From JAURVT01 sp049059935 (GTDB lineage: Bacteria; Actinomycetota; Actinomycetes; Propionibacteriales; Nocardioidaceae), in contig NZ_JBMGQR010000015.1 of assembly GCF_049059935.1 (NCBI RefSeq), positions 11,631-75,630 of the forward strand: DNA of 64,000 bases, written 5' to 3'. The first letter of the stretch is position 1, and each line of letters starts with the position of its first letter. The notes beneath the pieces are model-generated. The model had not been told where the DNA came from. It worked only from the letters and a program-made list of their open reading frames with translations, and made no database searches. Shown here piece by piece: positions 23,212 to 30,788 of this stretch. The position numbers were made by a program, and so were the translations under genes.

Positions 23212-24855
23212 ATGGACCCCCTCCAGCGTGTACCTGAGAACCAGGCGCCGCCGCTCGTCGGGCGCGACACCGTGGCCGACGACGCCGCCCTCGCCGACGC
23301 CGTCCGCGCGTTCGCCGGCGACGGCGCCGACGCGGTGCTGGCGTCGCTGACGCCGCTGGGACGTCTGGCGGGGTCGGCCGAGGCCCGCGAGCACGGGATG
23401 CGGGCCAACGAGAACGGGCCGCGGCTGCGCACCGCCGACCGGTACGGCCGCCGCGTCGACGAGGTCGACTTCCACCCGTCGTACCACTGGGTGATGGACC
23501 GCGGCGTCGGCCACGGCCTGGCCGGCGCGGCCTGGACGTCGGACGAGCCGTCGCCCCACCTGCGGCGCGCGGCGGGGTACGTCGCGTGGACGCACGTCGA
23601 GCCGGGCCACGCCTGCCCGATGACCATGACGTACGCCGCCGTGCCCGCCCTGCGCGCCGACGAGGGCCTGGCCAAGCAGTGGTCGCCCGGTCTGACGTCG
23701 CGCGCCTACGACCCCGGCCTGCGCACGCCGGACGACAAGGGCGGCCTGCTCGCCGGCATGGGCATGACCGAGAAGCAGGGCGGCTCGGACGTCCGTGCCA
23801 ACCTCACCGTCGCCGAGCCCACGTCCACGCCCGGCGAGTACCTGCTGCGCGGCCACAAGTGGTTCACCAGCGCGCCCATGAACGACGTGTTCCTCGTCCT
23901 CGCGCAGGCCCCCGAGGGCCTCACCTGCTTCCTGGTGCCGCGCGTGCTGCCCGACGGCACCCGCAACCCGTTCGCGATCGTCCGGCTCAAGGACAAGCTC
24001 GGGAACAGGTCCAACGCGTCGGCCGAGCTCGAGCTCGACGGCACCCGCGCCACCCGTCTGGGCGACGAGGGTCGCGGCGTCCGCACGATCATCGAGATGG
24101 TGGCGGCCACCCGGCTCGACTGCGTGCTCGGCTCGGCGTCCCTGATGCGCCGCGCCACCGCCGAGGCGTCCTGGCACGCGTCGCACCGCGCCGCGTTCGG
24201 CTCCACGCTCGCCGGCCAGCCCGCCATGCGGAACGTCCTGGCCGACCTCGCCGTCGAGAGCGACGCCGCGACGCTGCTCGGGCTGCGGCTCGCGTCCAGC
24301 GTGGACGCCGCCGACGACGAGCACGAGAAGGCGCTGCGACGGATCGCGCTGCCGCTGGCGAAGTTCTGGGTCTGCAAGCGGACGTCGTTCCAGGTGGCCG
24401 AGGCGCTGGAGTGCCTCGGCGGCAACGGCTACGTCGAGGAGTCCGGCATGCCGCTGCTGTTCCGCGAGTCGCCGCTGAACTCGGTGTGGGAGGGCTCGGG
24501 CTCGGTCAACGCCCTCGACGTGCTGCGCGCCCTGCAGCGCGAGCCCGGCTGCCTGGAGGCCTGGATCGCTGAGGTGGGGGCGGTGCGCAGGGCCGACCGT
24601 CGCCTCGACGACGCCGTCGACGACGTGCTCGCCGGGCTGGGCGAGCTGGAGGACGCCGAGGCCCGCGCGCGCCACGTCGCTTCGCGGATGGCGGTCTGCC
24701 TGCAAGGCGCCCTGCTGCTGCGTCACGGGGCGCCGGCCGTCGCCGACGCGTTCTGCGCCAGCCGGCTCGGCGGCGACTGGGGCGGCGTCTTCGGCACCCT
24801 CCCGTCCGGGCTCGACCTGCAGGCGATCGTCGAACGGACGACGCCGGCGTCCTGA
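23212..24855 (+). CDS. aidB: AidB-like acyl-CoA dehydrogenase family protein
   Basis: 547 residues, the length of E. coli AidB (541). GLLAGMGMTEKQGGSDVRAN, LRGHKWFTSAPMNDVFLVLA, KDKLGNRSNASAELELDG and GGNGYVEESGMPLLFRESP are strongly AidB-like FAD-binding and active-site stretches. The family is induced by alkylation damage in E. coli and binds DNA, while its enzymatic role is weak. The start codon follows a TACGGT box by 6 nt. Whether it is an ada-type adaptive gene here is not shown, as no Ada gene is nearby. Confidence 0.85.
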   Translation: MDPLQRVPENQAPPLVGRDTVADDAALADAVRAFAGDGADAVLASLTPLGRLAGSAEAREHGMRANENGPRLRTADRYGRRVDEVDFHPSYHWVMDRGVGHGLAGAAWTSDEPSPHLRRAAGYVAWTHVEPGHACPMTMTYAAVPALRADEGLAKQWSPGLTSRAYDPGLRTPDDKGGLLAGMGMTEKQGGSDVRANLTVAEPTSTPGEYLLRGHKWFTSAPMNDVFLVLAQAPEGLTCFLVPRVLPDGTRNPFAIVRLKDKLGNRSNASAELELDGTRATRLGDEGRGVRTIIEMVAATRLDCVLGSASLMRRATAEASWHASHRAAFGSTLAGQPAMRNVLADLAVESDAATLLGLRLASSVDAADDEHEKALRRIALPLAKFWVCKRTSFQVAEALECLGGNGYVEESGMPLLFRESPLNSVWEGSGSVNALDVLRALQREPGCLEAWIAEVGAVRRADRRLDDAVDDVLAGLGELEDAEARARHVASRMAVCLQGALLLRHGAPAVADAFCASRLGGDWGGVFGTLPSGLDLQAIVERTTPAS

Positions 24856-24875
24856 CGGGGCCCTACCCTTCGGCC

Positions 24876-25505
24876 ATGCGTGAGTACGTCTCGGCCGCCC
24901 TGTGCGGAGCCCTGGTCACCCTGGTCGCCTGCGCCGTCTCGGGCGCCGGCGCCGCCACGGCCGCACTGGCCGTCGGCGCGACGCTCGCCGTCCTGGCCTG
25001 GGCCACCGCGCAGCTGTCGCAGGACACCGAGGCGGGCATCCCGGTGGCGGACGTGGCGTGGGGCTTCGCGCTCGCGCTCCGCGGACGGACGGCGCCGGGC
25101 CGGCTGCTGCCGCTCGTCGCCGCGCAGGTGGTGGGCGCGGTCGTCGCCGGGCTGGGTGCGTCGCTGGTCGGCGGACGGCTGGCCGCCACCCCCGACGTCG
25201 CTCCCCCGGGCCTCGGCACGGCCGCGCTGCTCGGCGTGGTCGTGGGGCTCGTCGGCGGGCTGGCCGCGGTGCTGGCCGACCTGCACGCGCAGGACGCCGC
25301 CGCCGGGCTGTCGGGCGTCGTCGGCGGGGCCCTCCTGCCGGGTGCGCTAGGGTCCGCCGCGCACCCCGCAGCGCTGCTCGGCGTCGCCGCAGCGGGCTCC
25401 CTGGGCTGGACGACGGCCCTGGTGACCGGGGTCACGGTGCTGGTCGGCCACGGGCTCGCAGGCCTGTGGATGCGGGCCGTGGTGGCCGAGGCCGAGGTCC
25501 TCTGA
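24876..25505 (+). CDS. Degenerate aquaporin-like (MIP-fold) membrane protein
   Basis: 209 residues with about six hydrophobic segments. ALALRGRTAPGRLLPLVAAQ followed by VVGAVVAGLGA matches the region after the first NPA box of aquaporins (AL.GR....LPY..AQ..GA). The NPA positions appear altered: GIPVADVAWG where GHINPAVTLG is expected, and AAHPAALLG where NPARSLGP is expected. So the fold may be conserved without the canonical pore motif. TACCCT lies 6 nt before the ATG. It could also be an unrelated Ala/Gly-rich membrane protein. Confidence 0.7.
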   Translation: MREYVSAALCGALVTLVACAVSGAGAATAALAVGATLAVLAWATAQLSQDTEAGIPVADVAWGFALALRGRTAPGRLLPLVAAQVVGAVVAGLGASLVGGRLAATPDVAPPGLGTAALLGVVVGLVGGLAAVLADLHAQDAAAGLSGVVGGALLPGALGSAAHPAALLGVAAAGSLGWTTALVTGVTVLVGHGLAGLWMRAVVAEAEVL

Positions 25506-25532
25506 GCCGGTCCGGCCACGCCGAGTGTCCAG

Positions 25533-25555
25533 CATGTGGATGCCATGTCCACATG
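25533..25555. promoter_or_regulatory. Palindrome upstream of the sulfur operon, candidate operator
   Basis: CATGTGGA (25,533-25,540) and TCCACATG (25,548-25,555) form a perfect 8-bp inverted repeat with a 7-bp spacer. Its right end lies 14 bp before the proposed -35 box. The size and place suit a dimeric repressor or activator of sulfur assimilation. The binding protein is unknown. Confidence 0.5.
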
Positions 25556-25568
25556 TCGAGACCACCGT

Positions 25569-25603
25569 TTGTGCGCCGTTCACGTGCGATCCAGACTGAT
25601 CCC
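25569..25603 (+). promoter_or_regulatory. Promoter of the sulfur operon leader, leaderless start
   Basis: TTGTGC (25,569-25,574), a 17-bp spacer and CAGACT (25,592-25,597) look like -35 and -10 boxes. The -10 box ends exactly 6 nt before the ATG of the leader peptide at 25,604, so transcription is predicted to begin at that A. Confidence 0.6.
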
Positions 25604-25708
25604 ATGCTCAGCGCCTCGACGACCCACCTGGTGGTCCGCCGCCACGTGGACCTCGGACGTCTGCGTAGCCAGATGTGTCGCACGTCCTCGGACCTCGCGA
25701 CCGCCTGA
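25604..25708 (+). CDS. Leader peptide of the sulfur assimilation operon (34 aa)
   Basis: 34 residues. The core RRHVDLGRLRSQMCR fits the 'HVDL.R..S..C' pattern of actinobacterial putative leader peptides that lie before sulfur-metabolism operons. One cysteine, Cys25, is near the end. The ORF is predicted to be leaderless and ends 17 bp before a terminator-like hairpin, then the sulfite reductase gene. In mycobacteria, short Cys-containing upstream ORFs control cysteine genes by ribosome stalling. The same role is inferred here. Confidence 0.7.
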   Translation: MLSASTTHLVVRRHVDLGRLRSQMCRTSSDLATA

Positions 25709-25724
25709 GCAGCTTCTCCCCCTC

Positions 25725-25768
25725 GGCATCGGACGCGCGGCCAGAGCCGCACTCCGGTGCCTTTCTGC
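25725..25768 (+). terminator. Attenuator-like hairpin between leader peptide and sulfite reductase
   Basis: GGCATCGGA (25,725-25,733) pairs with TCCGGTGCC (25,753-25,761) with one G-U, enclosing a second stem GCGGC/GCCGC (25,737-25,741 with 25,746-25,750). TTTCT follows immediately. The position after the leader stop codon suits transcription attenuation controlled by leader translation. Confidence 0.6.
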
Positions 25769-25809
25769 TGTCGCGTCCTGCCCTCCTCGACCGAAGGACG
25801 CCTTCTCGC

Positions 25810-27486
25810 ATGACCAGCACGCAGACGCCCGCGCGCCGCCCCCGCCCCAAGCGCGGCGAGGGCCAGTGGGCGCTGGGCTACCGCGAGCCGCTCAACGCCA
25901 ACGAGCAGTCCAAGAAGGACGACAACCCGCTCAACGTGCGGGCGCGCATCGAGAACATCTACGCGCACCGCGGGTTCTCCTCGATCGACCCCGGCGACCT
26001 GCGCGGACGGTTCCGCTGGTGGGGCCTGTACACCCAGCGTCGTCCCGGGATCGACGGCGGCAAGACCGCCACCCTGGAGCCCGAGGAGCTCGACGACGAG
26101 TTCTTCATGCTCCGCGTCCGCATCGACGGCGGCCAGCTCGACCTCGAGCAGCTGCGCGCCGTCGGCGAGATCTCGCGTGACCACGCCCGCGACACCGCCG
26201 ACCTCACCGACCGCCAGAACGTCCAGTACCACTGGATCGACGTCCGCGACATGCCCGCGATCTGGGACAAGCTCGAGGGCGTCGGCCTGTCGACGCAGGA
26301 GGCCTGCGGCGACTGCCCGCGCGTCGTGCTCGGCAGCCCCGTCGCCGGCATCGCCGAGGACGAGATCATCGACGGCACCGCCGCGATCGAGGAGATCGAG
26401 CGCCTCTACATCGGCGACCGCGAGCTGTCGAACCTCCCCCGCAAGTTCAAGACCGCGATCTCGGGCCACCCCAGCCACGACGTCGTCCCGCAGATCAACG
26501 ACATCGCGTTCGTCGGCGTCGAGCACCCCGAGCACGGCCCCGGCTTCGACCTTTTCGTCGGCGGCGGCCTGTCCACCAACCCGATGCTCGCCCAGCGCCT
26601 CGGCGCCTGGGTGCCGCTCGCGGAGGTGCCCGAGGTCTGGAAGGGCGTCGTCGAGGTCTTCCGCGACTACGGCTACCGCCGCCTGCGCACCCGTGCGCGC
26701 ATCAAGTTCCTCGTCGCCGACTGGGGCCCGGAGAAGTTCCGCGAGGTGCTGGAGAAGGAGTACCTCGGCCGCACGCTCGTCGACGGCCCCGAGGCCTTCG
26801 CGCCCGAGACGCCCGGCGACCACGTCGGCGTGCACCGTCAGAAGGACGGCAGGTTCTACGTCGGCGTCGCCCCGTCGGTCGGACGCATCTCCGGCAGCCT
26901 GCTGCTCAAGCTCGCCGACGTCGTCGAGGCGCACGGCAGCACCCGCGTGCGCACCACCCCGATGCAGAAGCTGGTCGTGCTCGACGTCGACGAGGACCAG
27001 GTCGAGCCGCTGATCGCCGCGCTCGACGAGCTCGGGCTGCACGCGCGTCCGTCGGCCTGGCGCCGCAACACGATGGCCTGCACCGGCATCGAGTTCTGCA
27101 AGCTGGCCATCGTCGAGACCAAGGCCCGTGCGGCCGGCCTCGCCGAGGAGATGACGCGGCGCATCCCCGACCTCGACGTGCCGATCACGGTCAACGTCAA
27201 CGGCTGCCCCAACTCGTGCGCCCGCATCCAGACCGCCGACATCGGCCTCAAGGGCCAGCTGGTCCCCGGGCCCGACGGCTCGCAGGTCGAGGGGTTCCAG
27301 GTGCACCTCGGCGGTGCGCTCGGCCTCGAGGCCGGCTTCGGTCGCAAGCTGCGCGCGCACAAGGTGACCGGCGACGACCTCGCCGACTACGTCGAGGGCA
27401 TCACCCGCCGCTACCTCGACGCCCGCACCGACGGCGAGTCGTTCGCCCGCTGGGTGTCCCGCGCCGACGAGGAGGCGCTGCGATGA
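25810..27486 (+). CDS. sir: Ferredoxin-dependent sulfite reductase (NirA/SirA type)
   Basis: 558 residues. Two nitrite/sulfite reductase half-repeats are present. Cys424, Cys430 (CTGIEFC), Cys466 and Cys470 (NGCPNSCA) form the [4Fe-4S]-sirohaem site. Near the N-terminus WWGLYTQR and EACGDCPR match the Tyr and Cys region known from Mycobacterium NirA, which reduces sulfite to sulfide with ferredoxin. The ATG at 25,810 was chosen because an upstream frame overlaps the attenuator. Neighbouring cysH and the sirohydrochlorin chelatase support sulfite rather than nitrite as substrate. Confidence 0.93.
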   Translation: MTSTQTPARRPRPKRGEGQWALGYREPLNANEQSKKDDNPLNVRARIENIYAHRGFSSIDPGDLRGRFRWWGLYTQRRPGIDGGKTATLEPEELDDEFFMLRVRIDGGQLDLEQLRAVGEISRDHARDTADLTDRQNVQYHWIDVRDMPAIWDKLEGVGLSTQEACGDCPRVVLGSPVAGIAEDEIIDGTAAIEEIERLYIGDRELSNLPRKFKTAISGHPSHDVVPQINDIAFVGVEHPEHGPGFDLFVGGGLSTNPMLAQRLGAWVPLAEVPEVWKGVVEVFRDYGYRRLRTRARIKFLVADWGPEKFREVLEKEYLGRTLVDGPEAFAPETPGDHVGVHRQKDGRFYVGVAPSVGRISGSLLLKLADVVEAHGSTRVRTTPMQKLVVLDVDEDQVEPLIAALDELGLHARPSAWRRNTMACTGIEFCKLAIVETKARAAGLAEEMTRRIPDLDVPITVNVNGCPNSCARIQTADIGLKGQLVPGPDGSQVEGFQVHLGGALGLEAGFGRKLRAHKVTGDDLADYVEGITRRYLDARTDGESFARWVSRADEEALR

Positions 27487-27650
27487 CCGGCCGCGCCGTC
27501 CCGTTCCACTGCCCCTACTGCGCCGACGAGGACCTGCGTCCCCACGGCGAGAAGCACGGCGAGTGGGAGTGCCGCTCGTGCCTGAGGGCGTTCCGGCTCT
27601 CGTTCATCGGGCAGCTCGCCCCGCACCAGACTGGAGGTGACCTCGCATGA
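27483..27650 (+). CDS. Small zinc-ribbon protein of the sulfur operon
   Basis: 55 residues with CPYC and a second CRSC (FHCPYCADEDL, then WECRSCLRAF), so four cysteines fit one zinc. The start overlaps the sulfite reductase stop and the end overlaps cysH (ATGA at both junctions). It is therefore tightly coupled to both. Similar small ribbon proteins sit at this place in other actinobacterial sir-cysH operons. The role is unknown, perhaps an accessory or electron-transfer helper. Confidence 0.72.
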   Translation: MTGRAVPFHCPYCADEDLRPHGEKHGEWECRSCLRAFRLSFIGQLAPHQTGGDLA

Positions 27651-28372
27651 CCCTGACGTCCCCCGAAGGCCGACTGATCGGCCGCTCGCCCGCCGAGCTC
27701 GAGGAGACCGCGCGCATCGCGGGCGCCGAGCTGGAGCTGGCGCCGGCCGAGATCATCCTGGGCTGGGCCGTCGAGATGTTCGGCGACCGGTTCGCGATCA
27801 CGTCGTCGATGACCGACGCCGTGCTGGCCCACCTCGCCTCGACCGTGGCGCCCGGCGTCGACGTCGTCTTCCTCGACACCGGCTACCACTTCGCCGAGAC
27901 GATCGGCACCCGCGACGCCGTCGCGGCCACGCTGCCCGTCACCGTCGTGAATGTCCGCGCCAAGCAGACCGTCGCCGAGCAGGACGCCACCGAGGGCAAG
28001 GACCTGTGGGCGCGCGACCCCGACCGCTGCTGCGCGCTGCGCAAGGTCGAGCCCCTGCGCGACGCGCTCGCCGGCTACGACGCCTGGGCCACCGGCCTGC
28101 GCCGCGAGGAGACCCACGACCGCGTCATCGCCCCCGTCATCGGCTGGGACGACCGCAAGCAGAAGGTCAAGATCTCTCCGCTCGCGCGCTGGACGCAGGC
28201 CGACATCGACCGCTACATCGCCGACAACAACGTCCTGGTCAACCCGCTGCAGTACGACGGCTACCCGTCCATCGGGTGCTTCCCGTGCACGCGCCGGGTC
28301 GCCCCGGGCGAGGACGCCCGCGCCGGACGCTGGTCCGGCACCGGCAAGTCCGAGTGCGGCATCAACCTCTGA
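27647..28372 (+). CDS. cysH: Adenylyl-sulfate (APS) reductase, thioredoxin-dependent
   Basis: 241 residues. SSMTDAVLAHL and FLDTGYHFAET match the nucleotide-binding part. Cys128-Cys129 (DRCCALRK) together with Cys211 and Cys214 (GCFPCT) make the [4Fe-4S] cluster that marks APS over PAPS as substrate. Cys237 in SECGINL is the catalytic cysteine. The enzyme reduces adenylyl sulfate to sulfite for the sulfite reductase encoded upstream. It is joined to the zinc-ribbon gene by an ATGA overlap. Confidence 0.93.
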   Translation: MTLTSPEGRLIGRSPAELEETARIAGAELELAPAEIILGWAVEMFGDRFAITSSMTDAVLAHLASTVAPGVDVVFLDTGYHFAETIGTRDAVAATLPVTVVNVRAKQTVAEQDATEGKDLWARDPDRCCALRKVEPLRDALAGYDAWATGLRREETHDRVIAPVIGWDDRKQKVKISPLARWTQADIDRYIADNNVLVNPLQYDGYPSIGCFPCTRRVAPGEDARAGRWSGTGKSECGINL

Positions 28373-28422
28373 TTCTCCCACCCCCAGCACCACCGCATGA
28401 CCTCAGGAAGGAGGCACGCACC

Positions 28423-29172
28423 ATGACCGCACCAGCCCTGGTCGCCGTCGCACACGGCAGCCGAGACCCACGTTCGGCCGCCACCATCACTGCCCTCACG
28501 GAGACGGTCGCATGCATGCGTCCCGACCTGAGGATCGAGACCGCGTTCCTCGAGCTCGCCGACCCGTCGTTCCCGACGACCGTCGACCGGCTCGTCGCGG
28601 AGGGCTACGACGAGATCGTCGTCGTCCCGCTGCTCATCACCCGCGCGTTCCACGCCACCGTGGACGTCCCCGCCGCGATCGAGACCGCCGCCCAGCGTCA
28701 CCCCGGTCTCAAGATCCACGCCACCGACGTGCTCGGCACCAACAACGGCACCCTCGACGTCCTCGACCGTCGCCTCCGCGCGGCGCTCTCCGGCGCCCGG
28801 GTGCGCGAGCTGGACGGCCTGGTGCTGGCCGCGGCGGGCTCCACCGACCAGCTCGCCAACCAGCACGTGGCCCGCGTGGCCCGCGCCTGGGGCGCCCGGC
28901 ACAAGCTGCCGACGGTGGCCGCGTTCGCCTCGGCGTCCCCGCCGGCGGCCGGTGAGGCCGTCCGCGCCCTGCGCGCCGACGGACGTCGTCACATCGCGAT
29001 GGGCTCGCTCTTCCTCGCCCCGGGCTTCCTGCCCGACCGCGCGGCCGAGCTCGCCCTCGAGGCCGGAGCCGTCGCCGTCGCCGAGCCCCTCGGCGACGAC
29101 GAGGAGATCGCCCGCACCGTCCTCGCCCGCTACGCCGTGGGCGCCGTCGAGCTCGTCCCGATCCCGGCCTGA
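28423..29172 (+). CDS. sirB: Sirohydrochlorin chelatase, CbiX/SirB family
   Basis: 249 residues, made of two CbiX-like halves. The first half has VAVAHGSRDP with the metal-binding His and VVVPLLITRAFHATVDVP with the second His. The second half (LVLAAAGSTDQLANQ and HIAMGSLFLAPGFLPDRA) has lost the first His. It inserts iron into sirohydrochlorin to make the sirohaem needed by the sulfite reductase. AAGGAGG lies upstream of the ATG, and it is the last gene of the operon. Confidence 0.88.
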   Translation: MTAPALVAVAHGSRDPRSAATITALTETVACMRPDLRIETAFLELADPSFPTTVDRLVAEGYDEIVVVPLLITRAFHATVDVPAAIETAAQRHPGLKIHATDVLGTNNGTLDVLDRRLRAALSGARVRELDGLVLAAAGSTDQLANQHVARVARAWGARHKLPTVAAFASASPPAAGEAVRALRADGRRHIAMGSLFLAPGFLPDRAAELALEAGAVAVAEPLGDDEEIARTVLARYAVGAVELVPIPA

Positions 29173-29180
29173 CGGGGGTC

Positions 29181-29212
29181 GATCGTTTACCAGGAGAACC
29201 TGGTAATCGATC
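29181..29212. terminator. Hairpin between convergent sirB and ppk2
   Basis: GATCGTTTACCAGG (29,181-29,194) and CCTGGTAATCGATC (29,199-29,212) pair over 14 positions with one mismatch around an AGAA loop. It lies between the stop codons of two convergent genes and overlaps the ppk2 stop. Confidence 0.7.
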
Positions 29213-30050
29213 ACTCGTCGAGGAGGCGCGCCTTCTGCTCGTCGACGTCGAAGTCGGCCTGCGGCCAGGGGAGGTCGAGCGCCTCGAGGTGCTCGGCGAG
29301 GAGCTGGGCGACGGCCCAGTTGCGGTACCACTTGCGACCGCTGGGGACGACGTGCCACGGCGCCGCCTCGGTGGAGCAGCGCTCGAGGGCGATCGCATAC
29401 GCCTCGGCGTAGGCGTCCCACAGCTGACGCTCGTCGATGTCGGCCGGGTTGAACTTCCAGTGCTTGGTGGGGTCGTCCAGACGTGCCAGCAGACGGTCGC
29501 GCTGGTCGTCCGGCGAGATGTGCAGGAAGCACTTGACGATGGTCACGCCGTCGTCGACGAGGCGCTGCTCGAAGGCGTTGATCGCGTCGTAGCGGCTCTC
29601 GATCTCCTCCGGCGGGGCCAGCTGCCGCACGCGTCCGATGAGCACGTCCTCGTAGTGCGAGCGGTCGAAGATGCCGACCGTCCCGGGCCCGGGCACGCCC
29701 TTCTCGACGCGCCACAGGAAGTCGTGCTCGAGCTCCTCGGGCGTCGGCTTGCCGAAGGACGTGATCTGCACGCCCTGCGGGTCGAGCAGCCCCACCGCGT
29801 GCTTGACGACGCCACCCTTGCCCGCGGTGTCCATCCCCTGCAGCACGAGCAGCACCCGCCGGTGGTCCGACGCCGCCCGCCCGGCCGCGTAGAGCCGCTC
29901 CTGGGCGTCCTCGAGCCGTGGCGCGAGCTCGGCCATCGCGTCCTTGCCCTCGGACTTGCCGCCGTCGAAGCCGAGGACCTCGCGCGAGTCGCGTCCCGCG
30001 AGGGTCACCGTGCCGGGCTGGACGCGCAGGGTCTCGCTCAGTGAGGTCAT
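29211..30050 (-). CDS. ppk2: Polyphosphate kinase 2 family phosphotransferase
   Basis: 279 residues. Walker A is LQGMDTAGKGGVVKH, the lid and base motifs are FDRSHYEDVLIGRV and KCFLHISPDDQRDRL, and the C-terminal part has WHVVPSGRKWYRNWAVAQ. These are PPK2 hallmarks: phosphate transfer between polyphosphate and nucleoside mono- or diphosphates. A TATGCT box lies 7 nt before the ATG. Which nucleotide class is used cannot be told from sequence alone. Confidence 0.9.
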   Translation of the reverse strand: MTSLSETLRVQPGTVTLAGRDSREVLGFDGGKSEGKDAMAELAPRLEDAQERLYAAGRAASDHRRVLLVLQGMDTAGKGGVVKHAVGLLDPQGVQITSFGKPTPEELEHDFLWRVEKGVPGPGTVGIFDRSHYEDVLIGRVRQLAPPEEIESRYDAINAFEQRLVDDGVTIVKCFLHISPDDQRDRLLARLDDPTKHWKFNPADIDERQLWDAYAEAYAIALERCSTEAAPWHVVPSGRKWYRNWAVAQLLAEHLEALDLPWPQADFDVDEQKARLLDE

Positions 30051-30102
30051 GCGCGCCAGCATAGGCACCGACGTGCCCCTGCACCGGTGGCAGGATGGCC
30101 GC

Positions 30103-30786
30103 ATGACCAGCCTCCAGCCAGCCCGTCACGCCGTCGTCCTGGGCGGCACCGGGTACGTCGGCAGCCACGTCGTCGAGGGCCTGCTCGCGGCCGGCGCGGC
30201 GCGCGTCACCGTCCCCACCCGGCGCTCCACCGACCTGCCCGCGTGGGCCGACGACGACCGCGTGGTGCTGCTCCAGACCGACGTCTCCACCCCGGACGGG
30301 TCCACCTACCTCGGCCGGGTGCTCGACGACGCACCACCGGTCACGTTCGCGTCCGCCTCGGTCGGCGGCTGGTGGGAGGGCCCGCACCTCGTCGACCTCG
30401 ACGCCGACACCTGGGACGGCCTGCTGCGCAGCAACCTGACGTCGCACTGGCTCGCCGCGCGCGCCGTCGTCCCGCACCTGGACCCCGCCGGCTCGGCGTA
30501 CGTCACCACCAACGGCATCGCGACGGTGCAGCCCGAGGCCGCCTCGGGCCCGGTGAGCGTCACCGGCGCGGCGCAGACGATGCTGCTCGACGTCCTGCGG
30601 GCCGAGGAGTCGCGCGAGGCCGTCCGCTTCCACGAGCTGTGCATCGTCAACCCGATCGTCGACGACGGCCAGGCCGAGCACGCCGACGAGGCGGTCGTCG
30701 AGATCGGTGACGTGGTCGCGCGCGTCCTCGCCCTCGGCGCGGGCTCGGACGCCGGCGCCCACCAGGTGCGCCTCGGCCGGCTCTGA
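30103..30786 (+). CDS. Short-chain dehydrogenase-like Rossmann protein
   Basis: 227 residues. GGTGYVGSHVVEGLL is the NAD(P)-binding turn, and NLTSHWLAARAVVPHL and AYVTTNGIATVQP are typical of SDR folds. The active-site Tyr-x3-Lys is not evident, so catalysis is doubtful. CAGGAT lies 6 nt before the ATG. It is divergent from ppk2 and two bases from ligC, probably cotranscribed. Confidence 0.75.
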   Translation: MTSLQPARHAVVLGGTGYVGSHVVEGLLAAGAARVTVPTRRSTDLPAWADDDRVVLLQTDVSTPDGSTYLGRVLDDAPPVTFASASVGGWWEGPHLVDLDADTWDGLLRSNLTSHWLAARAVVPHLDPAGSAYVTTNGIATVQPEAASGPVSVTGAAQTMLLDVLRAEESREAVRFHELCIVNPIVDDGQAEHADEAVVEIGDVVARVLALGAGSDAGAHQVRLGRL

Positions 30787-30788
30787 CC

